A DNA stretch of 17,853 bases from an uncultured Ardenticatenia bacterium (GCA_937858165.1 CALLZA010000520.1:1-17853); one strand, 5' to 3'. Numbered from the stretch's first letter, positions 5,375-13,257 are shown. The notes: generated by a model from the letters alone, not told the origin. Numbers and translations are program-made.

Positions 5375-6823
5375 ATGGCCGACCCGTTACGAATTCTCTT
5401 CCTCAGCGCCGAAGTTGCCCCCTTCGCTAAGACCGGCGGCCTGGGTGACATCGGCGGATCGCTGCCCAAAGCGCTCCACGACATGGGCCACGACGTGCGC
5501 GTCGTCATGCCCGCCTACCGCAAGATCGAGGAAGGCTATCCGGGCGTCACCGGCATGCCGTTACAGCTCAATGTGCCCACCGGTTCGGGCGTCGTCAACG
5601 CCGGGGCGTTCGAGGGTCGGCTGCCGGGCAGCGACGTACCGGTCTACTTCATCGCCGAATACGGCCTCTTCGCCCGGCCCAACATCTACGGCTACTGGGA
5701 CGACCCGTACCGCTTCGCCTTCTTCAGCAAGGCCGCGCTCCACCTGACGCTCCAGCTCGACTGGCGGCCGGACGTCGTCCACGCCCACGACTGGCACACC
5801 GCTCCGGCCCTGGCCTGGCTCCACACCGCCGGCCAGTCGGATGAGCGCTTCCGGGGTATCGGCAGTGTCTTCACCATCCACAATCTGGCCCACCAGGGCA
5901 AGACGAGCTGGAACGTCTTCGACTACATGCAGTTGTTCACCCACGCCCTGAGCGAAGAGGCGTATGGCGAAGTCAACTTCATGGCCCGTGGCATCTACCA
6001 CGCCAACATCATCAACACCGTCAGCCCGACCTACGCCCGCGAGATCATGACCCACGAGGGCGGTGCGGGCCTCGATGGCCTGCTGCGCTATCGCCAGCGC
6101 GACCTGCACGGCATCCTCAACGGGCTGGATTACGACGAGTGGAACCCCGGCGCCGACCCACGACTGGCGGCCAGCTACACCGTGGATGACATGGCCGGCC
6201 GCGAGGAGAATCGCCGCGCTCTCCAGGCGGCCGTCGGCCTGCCCCAACTGGCCAACATCCCCATTCTGGCGATGGTCACCCGCCTCGACTGGCAGAAGGG
6301 CATGGACATCGTCGGCCACGCCCTGCACCTGCTGATGAACGGCTACTCCGGCCCGGCGCAGTTCGTCGTTCTGGGCACGGGCGCGTCCCACTACGAAGAT
6401 ATGTTCCGCCAACTGGCTGGTTTCCACCGCGAGAAGATGTCGGCCTACATCGGCTACCACGCCGAACTGGCCCCGCTCATCTACGCCGGCAGCGACATGT
6501 TCCTGATGCCGTCGCTGTTCGAGCCATGCGGGCTGGGACAGATGATTGCCATGCGTTATGGCAGCGTGCCCCTCGTCCGCGCCACCGGCGGGTTGGCCGA
6601 CACGGTACAGGACGGCATCACCGGCTACACCTTCTACGACTTCAGCGCCGACGCCCTGTTCAATGCCATCCAGCGCGCCACCTACACTTATAACACTGAC
6701 CGCGAGAGCTGGCAGCGCATTCAGGCCAACGGCATGACGACCAACTTCAGTTGGGAGCGCTCAGCCCAGGGCTATCAGCAGCTCTATAGCTGGGCCATCG
6801 CCCAGATGCGCTACTACGGCTAG
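5375..6823 (+). CDS. glgA: Glycogen synthase GlgA (GT5)
   Basis: Elongates alpha-1,4-glucan from ADP-glucose (or UDP-glucose); cytoplasmic. The 482 residues match bacterial GlgA (about 480). The N-terminal GT5 signature SAEVAPFAKTGGLGD at 11..25 includes the KTGG nucleotide-sugar loop (K19). HAHDWHTA at 136..143, FTIHNLAHQG at 166..175, the donor-site R303 and K308 in VTRLDWQKG, and the catalytic-region E383 in SLFEPCGLGQM are all present; ATGGLADTV at 403..411 completes the C-terminal Rossmann domain. The ATG at 5375 was chosen because TGAGG (5362..5366) precedes it by 8 nt and family homology starts at once; an in-frame ATG at 5354 and GTG at 5333 exist. The next gene starts 5 nt after the stop, so they are surely co-transcribed. 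No glgB, glgC or glgP lies in the window. Confidence 0.95.
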   Translation: MADPLRILFLSAEVAPFAKTGGLGDIGGSLPKALHDMGHDVRVVMPAYRKIEEGYPGVTGMPLQLNVPTGSGVVNAGAFEGRLPGSDVPVYFIAEYGLFARPNIYGYWDDPYRFAFFSKAALHLTLQLDWRPDVVHAHDWHTAPALAWLHTAGQSDERFRGIGSVFTIHNLAHQGKTSWNVFDYMQLFTHALSEEAYGEVNFMARGIYHANIINTVSPTYAREIMTHEGGAGLDGLLRYRQRDLHGILNGLDYDEWNPGADPRLAASYTVDDMAGREENRRALQAAVGLPQLANIPILAMVTRLDWQKGMDIVGHALHLLMNGYSGPAQFVVLGTGASHYEDMFRQLAGFHREKMSAYIGYHAELAPLIYAGSDMFLMPSLFEPCGLGQMIAMRYGSVPLVRATGGLADTVQDGITGYTFYDFSADALFNAIQRATYTYNTDRESWQRIQANGMTTNFSWERSAQGYQQLYSWAIAQMRYYG

Positions 6824-6828
6824 TCGTC

Positions 6829-9675
6829 ATGCCCGACGTCGCCCGCTTCTTTCTGGTGAACCCGGTCACGACCGGCTTCACCATCACCGATCCGTTCAAC
6901 AGCCCGCGGCCCTACGCCAACGGCCGCCACGAAGGCATCGACCTGCGCGCCAACCACGGCGGCCGCCCGGCGGAGATCGTCGCCGCACAGGCCGGCGTCA
7001 TTGACCGGATTAAAAGCGGCGACACCGGCTACGGCAACTACGTCCGGCTGCGCCACGACTGGGCCGACGGCACGGTCTGGTACACGTGGTACGCCCACCT
7101 GTCCACCGTCCTGCCCACCCTCCAGGTCGGCCAGCCGGTCGAGATCGGCCAGCGCCTGGGCACCGCCGGGCAGACCGGCAACGCCACCGGCGTCCATTTG
7201 CATCTGACGCTCCAGCGTATCGGCGGCGGCCTGAGCGGCTACGTCGTGGCCGATGTCGTTGACCCGACGCGCTACTTCACCGATGTGGCCGTGCCGACCA
7301 TTGACGAGTTGACCTACGTCGCCGACGTGACCGCCCCCGACGGCGCGGCCATCGAAGCGGGGCGGGCCTTTACCAAGACGTGGCGCGTGCGCAACAGCGG
7401 CACGTCGACCTGGGCCGGCTTCACACTGGAGCACACCGCCGACGAGCGCATGGACGGGCCGGACAGCGTGCCCCTGCCGCCGCTGGCCCCGGACGAGACG
7501 GGCGAAGTTAGCGTCGAGCTTGTCGCGCCGGCGGAGCCGGGCCGCCACCGCACCACGTGGAAGGCGCGTAACGCCCGCGGCCGCCTCTTCGCCTTCGAGC
7601 TTTACGCCGACGTTCTCGTTACACCCGTAGTGCGGCGCGACGACGCCGTTCTGGTGGTCGATCTGACGCTACCGGCCGGGACGAATGTCGTCGCCGGGCA
7701 GTCGGCGCTAAAAACCTGGCGCGTCCGCAACACGGGCGACGCCACCTGGGGCGCGGGCTACACGTTGGCCCCCGACGGCGCCGCGGATGGCGAAACGGTC
7801 GCCTTGCCCGCCGTCCGGCCCGGCGCGATGGCTGATCTCTCCATTACCTTGACCGCGCCGGCGCAAACGGGCGGCTACCGTGCCCTATGGCGGCTGCGCG
7901 ACCCAGCCGGCCGGCCGTTCGGCCCAGAGCTGGTCGTGGCCGTCCACGTCGTGGCCGCGCCAAGGCGGGCGCAGCCGGGCGCCGCCTACGTAGCCGACGT
8001 GACGGTGGCCGATGGCACGCGCCTGACGCCAGGGCGGGCTTTCACCAAGACGTGGCGGCTGCGCAACAACGGCACGGCGGCGTGGGGCGCAGGGTACCTG
8101 TTGGCCCCGGTCGACGCCAACCCCTTCAACGGCCCGCCGGCCGTCCCGTTGCCCACCCTCCAACCGGGGCGCATGGCCGACGTATCCGTGGCGCTAACCG
8201 CGCCGATGGCGCTCGGCCCCTGTCGCGCGCTATGGCAGGCGCGGACGGTCGACGGCGCGCCCTTCGGCGACATTCTCCACGCCGCCATCGAGGTCGTGCG
8301 GCCGGGGGCCAGCGACGACGCTCGCTTTGAGAGCGACGTGGACTACCCTGACGGCACGGTTGTCGCCGCCGGCACACGCCTCACCAAGACGTGGCGCTTG
8401 CGCAACGCCGGCACGTCCGTCTGGTCGGCCGGTTACGCGCTGGTGTTCGTCGCCGACAGCCGCATGAACGCCCCCGACAGCGTCCCCCTGCCCGCCGCCC
8501 TACCGGGCGAGACGGTCGAGGTATCGGTGCCGTTGGAAGCGCCATTGGCCCCCGGCCTTCATCGCAGCACGTGGCGGGCCAGGAACCCGGAAGGGGCGCT
8601 CTTCGGCGATACGCTCTACGTCGAGCTGCGCGTGCCCGTCTCGTCCACCAGCGGGTCGACGGCCATCGACGATGCCCAACTGGAACGCCACGTCGACGCG
8701 CCCGACGGCGGCGAGGTGCACGCCGGTGCGCCCTTCCGCAAGACGTGGGCCATTCGCAATACCGGCTCGACGACCTGGAGCGACGGCTATGAGCTGGTTT
8801 TTGTCGGCGGCCAGGCGATGGGCGAAACGCGGCGCGTGCCCGTCGGACATGTCGCACCGCAGGCGGTGGTCGAAGTCAGCGCCGAGTTGACCGCGCCCGA
8901 CGCGCCGGGCCGGGCGGTTGGCCGCTGGCGGATGCGCAACGGCCGCGGTGAGTGGTTCGGCTCCACCCTGTTTGTAGCTGTAGTCGTCGTCAGCGAGCCG
9001 ACGCGGTTTGACATGCTGCCCTATTTGCGCGGCGACGGCCGGCTGTACGAGATGAAGCACATCTTCGACATGCCCAACGGCCCCCTCATCGGCCAGCAGC
9101 GTATGCAGACTCAATACGAGGGGCAGCGCTTTTACCAGACCAAGAACAGCGAGTGGGAAGAGTTATGGGCCGACGAGCGTTTCATCTATCGCGGCACCGA
9201 TACCTCCCCCGGCTCCGGCAACTTCTACACCTTGATGGACGGCGACCGCTACGGCACAGCATGGATACCGCGCCACATGGCCGTGGGCCAGACCTACCGC
9301 CGCAGTGTCATCGTTGTCAGCCGGCGCAAGGGCAACTGCATGATGAACTCCCACCTCTCCGGCCGCCACGTGACGTGGATTCGGCTGGAGGCGCTGCACG
9401 AGACGCTGACCCTGCCCGATGTAGAAGGCCGTCCCGGGCGCGGCTTGATAGTGCGTGACGTGGCTGTGCTGGCCGCGTGTAATGAAATTGACGGCCGCCC
9501 TGACACCGAGCCATTTGAGCGTTACTACTACGCGAAGGAGTTGGGGCTGGTCATGTGGCAGGGCATCGCCGTCGATCACAACGGAATTTCCTTCCTCGTT
9601 CAACTGCACAACCCCGGCGATCGGCCGGACAATGTGCGCGAACGCATTCCATGCTTGGAAGCAATTAGAAATTAA
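6829..9675 (+). CDS. M23 (LytM) zinc peptidase domain with five NBR1-type Ig-like (FW) repeats and a novel C-terminal domain
   Basis: A 948-residue multidomain protein. Residues about 15..150 form an M23/LytM endopeptidase with all expected residues: H34 and D38 (GRHEGID), H90 (WYAHLS), H123 and H125 (GVHLHLTL). The family usually cleaves peptidoglycan cross-links. Five beta-sandwich repeats follow at about 161..722, with motif TKTWRLRNxGTxxW, a PG-rich turn, a V/D-V-SVxLTAP strand and W-x-x-RN-x-x-G-x-x-FG, matching the NBR1 central (four-tryptophan) domain. Residues 725..948 are a domain I do not recognise. There is no signal peptide or membrane segment. An in-frame TAG at 6787..6789 with no start codon before 6829 rules out an N-terminal extension. 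No Shine-Dalgarno is present; translation is probably coupled to glgA, whose stop is 5 nt upstream. malQ follows after 51 bp. Export by another route, or a cytoplasmic role with glucan, cannot be decided from sequence. Confidence 0.9.
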   Translation: MPDVARFFLVNPVTTGFTITDPFNSPRPYANGRHEGIDLRANHGGRPAEIVAAQAGVIDRIKSGDTGYGNYVRLRHDWADGTVWYTWYAHLSTVLPTLQVGQPVEIGQRLGTAGQTGNATGVHLHLTLQRIGGGLSGYVVADVVDPTRYFTDVAVPTIDELTYVADVTAPDGAAIEAGRAFTKTWRVRNSGTSTWAGFTLEHTADERMDGPDSVPLPPLAPDETGEVSVELVAPAEPGRHRTTWKARNARGRLFAFELYADVLVTPVVRRDDAVLVVDLTLPAGTNVVAGQSALKTWRVRNTGDATWGAGYTLAPDGAADGETVALPAVRPGAMADLSITLTAPAQTGGYRALWRLRDPAGRPFGPELVVAVHVVAAPRRAQPGAAYVADVTVADGTRLTPGRAFTKTWRLRNNGTAAWGAGYLLAPVDANPFNGPPAVPLPTLQPGRMADVSVALTAPMALGPCRALWQARTVDGAPFGDILHAAIEVVRPGASDDARFESDVDYPDGTVVAAGTRLTKTWRLRNAGTSVWSAGYALVFVADSRMNAPDSVPLPAALPGETVEVSVPLEAPLAPGLHRSTWRARNPEGALFGDTLYVELRVPVSSTSGSTAIDDAQLERHVDAPDGGEVHAGAPFRKTWAIRNTGSTTWSDGYELVFVGGQAMGETRRVPVGHVAPQAVVEVSAELTAPDAPGRAVGRWRMRNGRGEWFGSTLFVAVVVVSEPTRFDMLPYLRGDGRLYEMKHIFDMPNGPLIGQQRMQTQYEGQRFYQTKNSEWEELWADERFIYRGTDTSPGSGNFYTLMDGDRYGTAWIPRHMAVGQTYRRSVIVVSRRKGNCMMNSHLSGRHVTWIRLEALHETLTLPDVEGRPGRGLIVRDVAVLAACNEIDGRPDTEPFERYYYAKELGLVMWQGIAVDHNGISFLVQLHNPGDRPDNVRERIPCLEAIRN
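7309..8994 (+). repeat. Five tandem FW (NBR1-type Ig-like) domain repeats within the M23 protein
   Basis: The conserved first tryptophan recurs at residues 185, 297, 409, 522 and 640, a period of 112, 112, 113 and 118 residues. The second and third tryptophans follow at 195/244, 307/354, 419/469, 532/582 and 650/700. The copies are diverged at DNA level, so the expansion is old. Repeats 2 and 3 are the most drifted; copy 3 has ALGPCRALW where others have PG-x-x-R/G-x-x-W. Confidence 0.85.
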
Positions 9676-9726
9676 GAGAGACGACTGATTACTGACCACT
9701 GACAACGACTAAGGAGGTACAACCCC

Positions 9727-11289
9727 ATGCAATTCACCCGTTCCGCCGGCGTTCTGCTCCATCCGACCAGCCTGCCCGGCCGCTATGGCATCGGCGACCT
9801 GGGCGATGGCGCATATGAGTTCGTCGACTTCCTGGTGGCGGCCAAACAGCAGTTATGGCAAATCCTGCCCCTTGGCCCCACCGGCTACGGCGACTCGCCC
9901 TACCAATCCTTCTCCGCCTTCGCCGGCAACCCCCTGCTCATCAGCCCCGACCGGCTGGTGGCCGAGGGGTTGCTACCGGCCGAAGCGGTCGAGGCCACGC
10001 CCTCGCTGCCCACGGCCCAGGTCGACTTCGGCCCGGTCATCGAGTATAAGGGCGCGCTGCTCCGCGCCGCCTACGAACACTTCCAAGCCAACGGCAACTC
10101 CGACCAGCGCGCCGCCTTCGACGCCTTCTGCGCCAACACCGCCTACTGGCTCGACGACTTCGCCCTGTTCATGGCCCTGAAGGAGCACCACAAGGAGCAG
10201 GAGGGCGGCGTCTGGAACAAGTGGCCCAGCGATATCGCCAAGCGGCAGAAGCGGGCCATGAAACAGTGGGCCGCCACGTTGCACGATGCCGTTGAGCAAC
10301 AGAAGTTTCAGCAGTTCCTGTTCTATAAGCAGTGGCTGGAGTTGAAGGCCTATGCCAACAGCCAGGGTATCCGCATCATCGGCGACATCCCCATCTTCGT
10401 CGCCTATGACAGCGCCGACGCCTGGGCCCATCCCGAGCTGTTTTACCTGAACAAGGACGGCTCACCCTCGGTTGTGGCTGGCGTGCCGCCGGACTACTTC
10501 AGCGAGACCGGCCAACGCTGGGGCAACCCGCTCTATCGCTGGGACAAGATGGCCGAGGACAATTACAGCTGGTGGGCGCAGCGCATCCACATGAACCTCG
10601 TGCAATCCGACATCGCCCGCATCGATCACTTCCGCGGCTTCGCCGGCTACTGGGAGATTCCAGGGACGGAGGAGACGGCCGTCAAGGGCCGGTGGGTCGA
10701 TGGCCCCGGCATCCCGTTCTTCCAGGCTATCCAGGAGCGCATGGGCGATCTGCCGATCATCGCCGAAGATCTGGGTGTCATGACGCCCGACGTCGAGGAG
10801 CTGCGCGACCGCTTCGCCTTCCCCGGCATGAAGATCCTGCAGTTCGCCTTTGGCGGCGAACAGAACAGCGACTTCCTGCCCTACAACTTCGTACCCAACT
10901 CCGTCGTCTACACCGGCACCCACGATAACGAGACAACGCTGGGCTGGTATCTGAACGCCAGCGAGTCCGAGCGCGACCACGCCCGGCGGTACATGGCCGT
11001 CAGCGGGCGTGACATCGTTTGGGATCTGATCCGTCTGGCCTACGCTTCGGTGTCGGTCATGGCCATCATTCCCATGCAAGACCTGTTCGTGTTGGGCAAT
11101 GAGGCTCGCATGAACTACCCCGGTAAGGAGGGCGGCTGGTGGCAGTGGCGCTACACGCGCGAGATGTTCGCCGCCCGCGCGCCCGGCATTGCCCTGGGGC
11201 TAGGTGAGTTGACCAGGCTGTTCGGCCGTGCGCCGGCCGAGCCGGAAGAGACTGAGGCCGAGCCGGAAGCGTCGCCGGCAACCGAGTAA
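9727..11289 (+). CDS. malQ: 4-alpha-glucanotransferase (amylomaltase, GH77)
   Basis: Transfers alpha-1,4-glucan segments between oligosaccharides, releasing glucose; cytoplasmic. The 520 residues match bacterial amylomaltases, with LHPTSLPGRYGIGDLG at 11..26 and LPLGPTGYGDSPYQSFSAFAGNP at 48..69. GH77 catalytic residues are the nucleophile D300 (ARIDHFRGF), acid/base E347 (IIAEDLG) and D400 (GTHDNET), close to the numbering of the Thermus enzyme. GDIPIFVAYDSADAW at 219..233 is another signature. The C-terminus, from about 502, carries an acidic Ala/Pro/Glu tail that is not part of the fold. A strong Shine-Dalgarno AAGGAGGT (9711..9718) lies 8 nt before the ATG. It is third after glgA and the M23/FW gene, and a clear terminator ends the unit 19 nt after the stop. 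The 51-bp gap before it holds only the ribosome-binding site and a short degenerate ACTGA-type repeat. Confidence 0.97.
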   Translation: MQFTRSAGVLLHPTSLPGRYGIGDLGDGAYEFVDFLVAAKQQLWQILPLGPTGYGDSPYQSFSAFAGNPLLISPDRLVAEGLLPAEAVEATPSLPTAQVDFGPVIEYKGALLRAAYEHFQANGNSDQRAAFDAFCANTAYWLDDFALFMALKEHHKEQEGGVWNKWPSDIAKRQKRAMKQWAATLHDAVEQQKFQQFLFYKQWLELKAYANSQGIRIIGDIPIFVAYDSADAWAHPELFYLNKDGSPSVVAGVPPDYFSETGQRWGNPLYRWDKMAEDNYSWWAQRIHMNLVQSDIARIDHFRGFAGYWEIPGTEETAVKGRWVDGPGIPFFQAIQERMGDLPIIAEDLGVMTPDVEELRDRFAFPGMKILQFAFGGEQNSDFLPYNFVPNSVVYTGTHDNETTLGWYLNASESERDHARRYMAVSGRDIVWDLIRLAYASVSVMAIIPMQDLFVLGNEARMNYPGKEGGWWQWRYTREMFAARAPGIALGLGELTRLFGRAPAEPEETEAEPEASPATE

Positions 11290-11307
11290 CCACGGGCGTC
11301 TACGAAC

Positions 11308-11343
11308 ACGGCCGGGATGATGAACAGTCACCCGGCCGTTTTT
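11308..11343 (+). terminator. Rho-independent terminator after malQ
   Basis: ACGGCCGGG (11308..11316) pairs perfectly with CCCGGCCGT (11331..11339) around a 14-nt loop, followed at once by TTTT. This is the clearest intrinsic terminator in the window and closes the glgA-M23/FW-malQ unit. Confidence 0.88.
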
Positions 11344-11491
11344 GATCTTCGAGCATGGCGCGGGCCGGCGCCAGGCAAATGGGCGCTGGATTCGACACGT
11401 TTCCGTGGCTGCATGTGTATTCATGAATCGCAAACCACGTCGTTCAGACCCCGCCGGCCTGGGTTCACGCGTACCCTGTCTCTGATCACGG

Positions 11492-11520
11492 TTGACATCC
11501 GCCAGAGAAACGTAGATAAT
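11492..11520 (+). promoter_or_regulatory. Near-consensus sigma-70 promoter for the peptidase/transporter module
   Basis: TTGACA (11492..11497) is a perfect -35 and GATAAT (11515..11520) matches 5 of 6 bases of the -10 box, with exactly 17 bp between. It lies in the 478-bp gap 11290..11767, the largest of the window. Transcription would start near 11527, leaving a leader of about 240 nt before the M20 gene. Confidence 0.75.
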
Positions 11521-11533
11521 TGTCTTAGGTAAT

Positions 11534-11698
11534 TGGGCCATCCATTGCTCTGCTGGCGATCATTTCACCTATCTTCTGGTGTGACTGATTGTGGCACTGG
11601 CCCAGAACTTCTCCGAGCGTTGTATCGTAGCTTATCACTCGAATAGTTCGTTCAGTCTGCCCCTGCCCGGCGCAGGCCGAAACTCGCGCTGGAGTTTC
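11534..11698 (+). promoter_or_regulatory. Structured 5' leader of the M20 peptidase gene (unassigned RNA element)
   Basis: TGGGCCA (11534..11540) pairs with TGGCCCA (11598..11604), closing a 71-nt domain that itself holds ATCA/TGAT and CACC/GGTG (11566..11569 with 11578..11581) helices. Downstream, CCTGC/GCAGG (11662..11676) and GAAACTC/GAGTTTC (11679..11698, 6-nt loop) form two adjacent hairpins. No T-run follows and the pattern does not match a riboswitch I recognise. Pairing by chance in GC-rich DNA is possible. Confidence 0.4.
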
Positions 11699-11767
11699 CG
11701 CGCGCTCGTCTTGCCGATCCAAAAGCATTGCTGCCGACATGAAGGAGTCAAAAGGAGCACACCAGAC

Positions 11768-13156
11768 ATGACCCAGCTAAGCGACGCTGCCCGCGACTAT
11801 TCCCGCATCCATGGTGAGCGGTTCCGCCAGGAGCTGCACGAGATGCTGCGTATTCCCAGTCTGAGCGCCGACCCCGCCCACGCCGGCGACGTGCGCCGCA
11901 TGGCCGAGTGGCTGGCTGATCACTTTAGCAGCCTCGGACTGGACAAGGTCGCGGTCATGGAGACGGCCGGCCATCCTGTTGTCTACGGCGAATGGACCGG
12001 CGCTGGGCCGGACAAACCGACCGTCCTCGTCTACGGCCACTACGACGTCGTGCCCGCCCAAATGGAAGACGGCTGGCACACCGACCCCTTCGAACCGGTC
12101 GAAAAAGACGGCCGAATCTACGCCCGCGGCGCAACCGACGACAAGGGCCAACTCTACATCCACGTCAAGGCGCTGGAGTCCTACCTGAAGACGGCCGGTC
12201 ACGCGCCGGTCAACGTGAAAATGCTTATCGAGGGCGAAGAGGAAGTCTCCTCGCCCAATCTCGTCCCGTTTCTGAAAGAGCATCTCGACCTGCTGCGCGC
12301 CGACGTGTGCATCATCAGCGACTCGTCCATGCGCAGCATCGACGAGCCGGCCATCCTCCACAGCCTGCGCGGCATGACCTACGCCGAGATCGAAGTCCAC
12401 GGCCCGACGGACGACCTCCACAGCGGCCTGTGGGGCGGCGCGGTGCACAACCCCGCCCTGGCGCTGGTCGAAATCCTGGGCAAGCTCTACAACCCCGATA
12501 ACACCATCGCCATCCCCGGCTTCTACGAAGACGTCGTGCCCCTGACGCCGGAAGAGCGAGAGATGATCGCCAAGACCGATCTGACCGAGGCGCAATACAA
12601 GCAGTCCACCGGCGTGCCCGCCGTCTGGGGCGACGCCAACTACAACATCCGCGAGCGCATCTCCGCCCGGCCGACGCTGGACATCAACGGTATGTGGAGC
12701 GGCTGGAGCGGCCCCGGGCCCAAGACCATCGTGCCGGCCAGGGCGGGCTGCAAGATCAGCTCCCGCCTGGTGGGCAACCAGGACGCACACAAGATCTTCG
12801 ACCTGCTGAAGCGCTATGTCGAGTCCATCGCCCCGCCTACAGTTACGGTCGATGTGCGCCTGCTGACGACCGGCAAGGCAGCCCTCTTCCCGTTCGACAT
12901 CCCGGAGATGCAGGCCGCGGCCCGCGCCTACGAAAAGGGCTGGGGCGTGAAGCCGATCTTCACCCGCGGCGGCGGCAGCATCCCCGTCGTAGCCGAGATC
13001 GCCGCCCTGATGGACATCCCCGTGGTCATGATGGGCTACGGCCTGGACGACGACGGGCTGCATTCGCCCAACGAACGCTTCAGCATCGAGATGTTCCATC
13101 GCGGCATCGAGACGGCTATCGTCTACCTGGAAGAGTTGGCCCAGGCGGCGGGTTAG
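11768..13156 (+). CDS. M20-family metallodipeptidase (ArgE/DapE/CNDP-like)
   Basis: A dinuclear-zinc amidohydrolase that removes C-terminal or dipeptide residues from small peptides or N-acyl amino acids; cytoplasmic. The 462 residues fit the dipeptidase branch. Metal-site residues are H91 and D93 (VYGHYDVVPAQ), bridging D124 (RGATDDKGQ), E157/E158 (LIEGEEEVSS), D185 (IISDSS) and H432 (DDGLHSPNER). The lid/dimerisation domain occupies about 200..310, with the dimer-interface histidine probably H218 (DDLHSGLWGG). The ATG at 11768 has AAAAGGAG (11749..11756) before it and starts the family-like sequence; the frame is open upstream to 11591 but those residues look non-coding. It sits behind a strong promoter and long leader, and ahead of the AbgT transporter gene. 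Exact substrate is unknown; carnosinase, Cys-Gly or aminobenzoyl-glutamate hydrolase activities are all possible. Confidence 0.92.
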   Translation: MTQLSDAARDYSRIHGERFRQELHEMLRIPSLSADPAHAGDVRRMAEWLADHFSSLGLDKVAVMETAGHPVVYGEWTGAGPDKPTVLVYGHYDVVPAQMEDGWHTDPFEPVEKDGRIYARGATDDKGQLYIHVKALESYLKTAGHAPVNVKMLIEGEEEVSSPNLVPFLKEHLDLLRADVCIISDSSMRSIDEPAILHSLRGMTYAEIEVHGPTDDLHSGLWGGAVHNPALALVEILGKLYNPDNTIAIPGFYEDVVPLTPEEREMIAKTDLTEAQYKQSTGVPAVWGDANYNIRERISARPTLDINGMWSGWSGPGPKTIVPARAGCKISSRLVGNQDAHKIFDLLKRYVESIAPPTVTVDVRLLTTGKAALFPFDIPEMQAAARAYEKGWGVKPIFTRGGGSIPVVAEIAALMDIPVVMMGYGLDDDGLHSPNERFSIEMFHRGIETAIVYLEELAQAAG

Positions 13157-13179
13157 CGACACCCAAGGAGTAGATTCTC

Positions 13180-13204
13180 AAGCGGCTACTTTTCGTAGCC
13201 GCTT
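13180..13204 (+). terminator. Terminator-like hairpin after the M20 gene
   Basis: AAGCGGCTAC (13180..13189) pairs perfectly with GTAGCCGCTT (13195..13204) around a TTTTC loop, 23 nt after the stop. Only ACCCTTT follows, so read-through to the AbgT gene is likely and this may be an attenuating or RNA-end-stabilising hairpin. Confidence 0.6.
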
Positions 13205-13217
13205 ACCCTTTGGTGCC

Positions 13218-13257
13218 GCGCGACGGGCATTCACTCGTCGCGCGTCACAACTTGTGA
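13218..13257. promoter_or_regulatory. Second hairpin and a 13-bp palindrome (candidate operator) before the AbgT gene
   Basis: GCGCGACG (13218..13225) pairs with CGTCGCGC (13236..13243) around a 10-nt loop. Directly after is TCACAAcTTGTGA (13245..13257), a perfect 6+1+6 palindrome of the sort bound by dimeric regulators. It lies 44 nt before the ATG. No clear promoter is visible beside it. Confidence 0.45.

Noticed and set aside
5561..6460. 299-codon minus-strand frame opposite glgA
   Set aside because: Shadow of the glgA codon pattern with no recognisable motif or ribosome-binding site.
9676..9710. ACTGATTACTGACCACTGAC repeat-like text before malQ
   Set aside because: Short degenerate ACTGA repetition with no further copies in the window; not enough to call a repeat or array.
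11591..11767. 59-codon N-terminal extension of the M20 peptidase from a GTG at 11591
   Set aside because: No ribosome-binding site, non-family residues, and it overlaps the structured leader; the ATG at 11768 has a good site.
11777..13162. 461-codon open frame on the minus strand opposite the M20 peptidase
   Set aside because: It mirrors the M20 gene and is rich in Val/Gly/Asp/Ala as expected from a GC-rich codon bias shadow. It has no family motif, while the plus strand has the full metal site.
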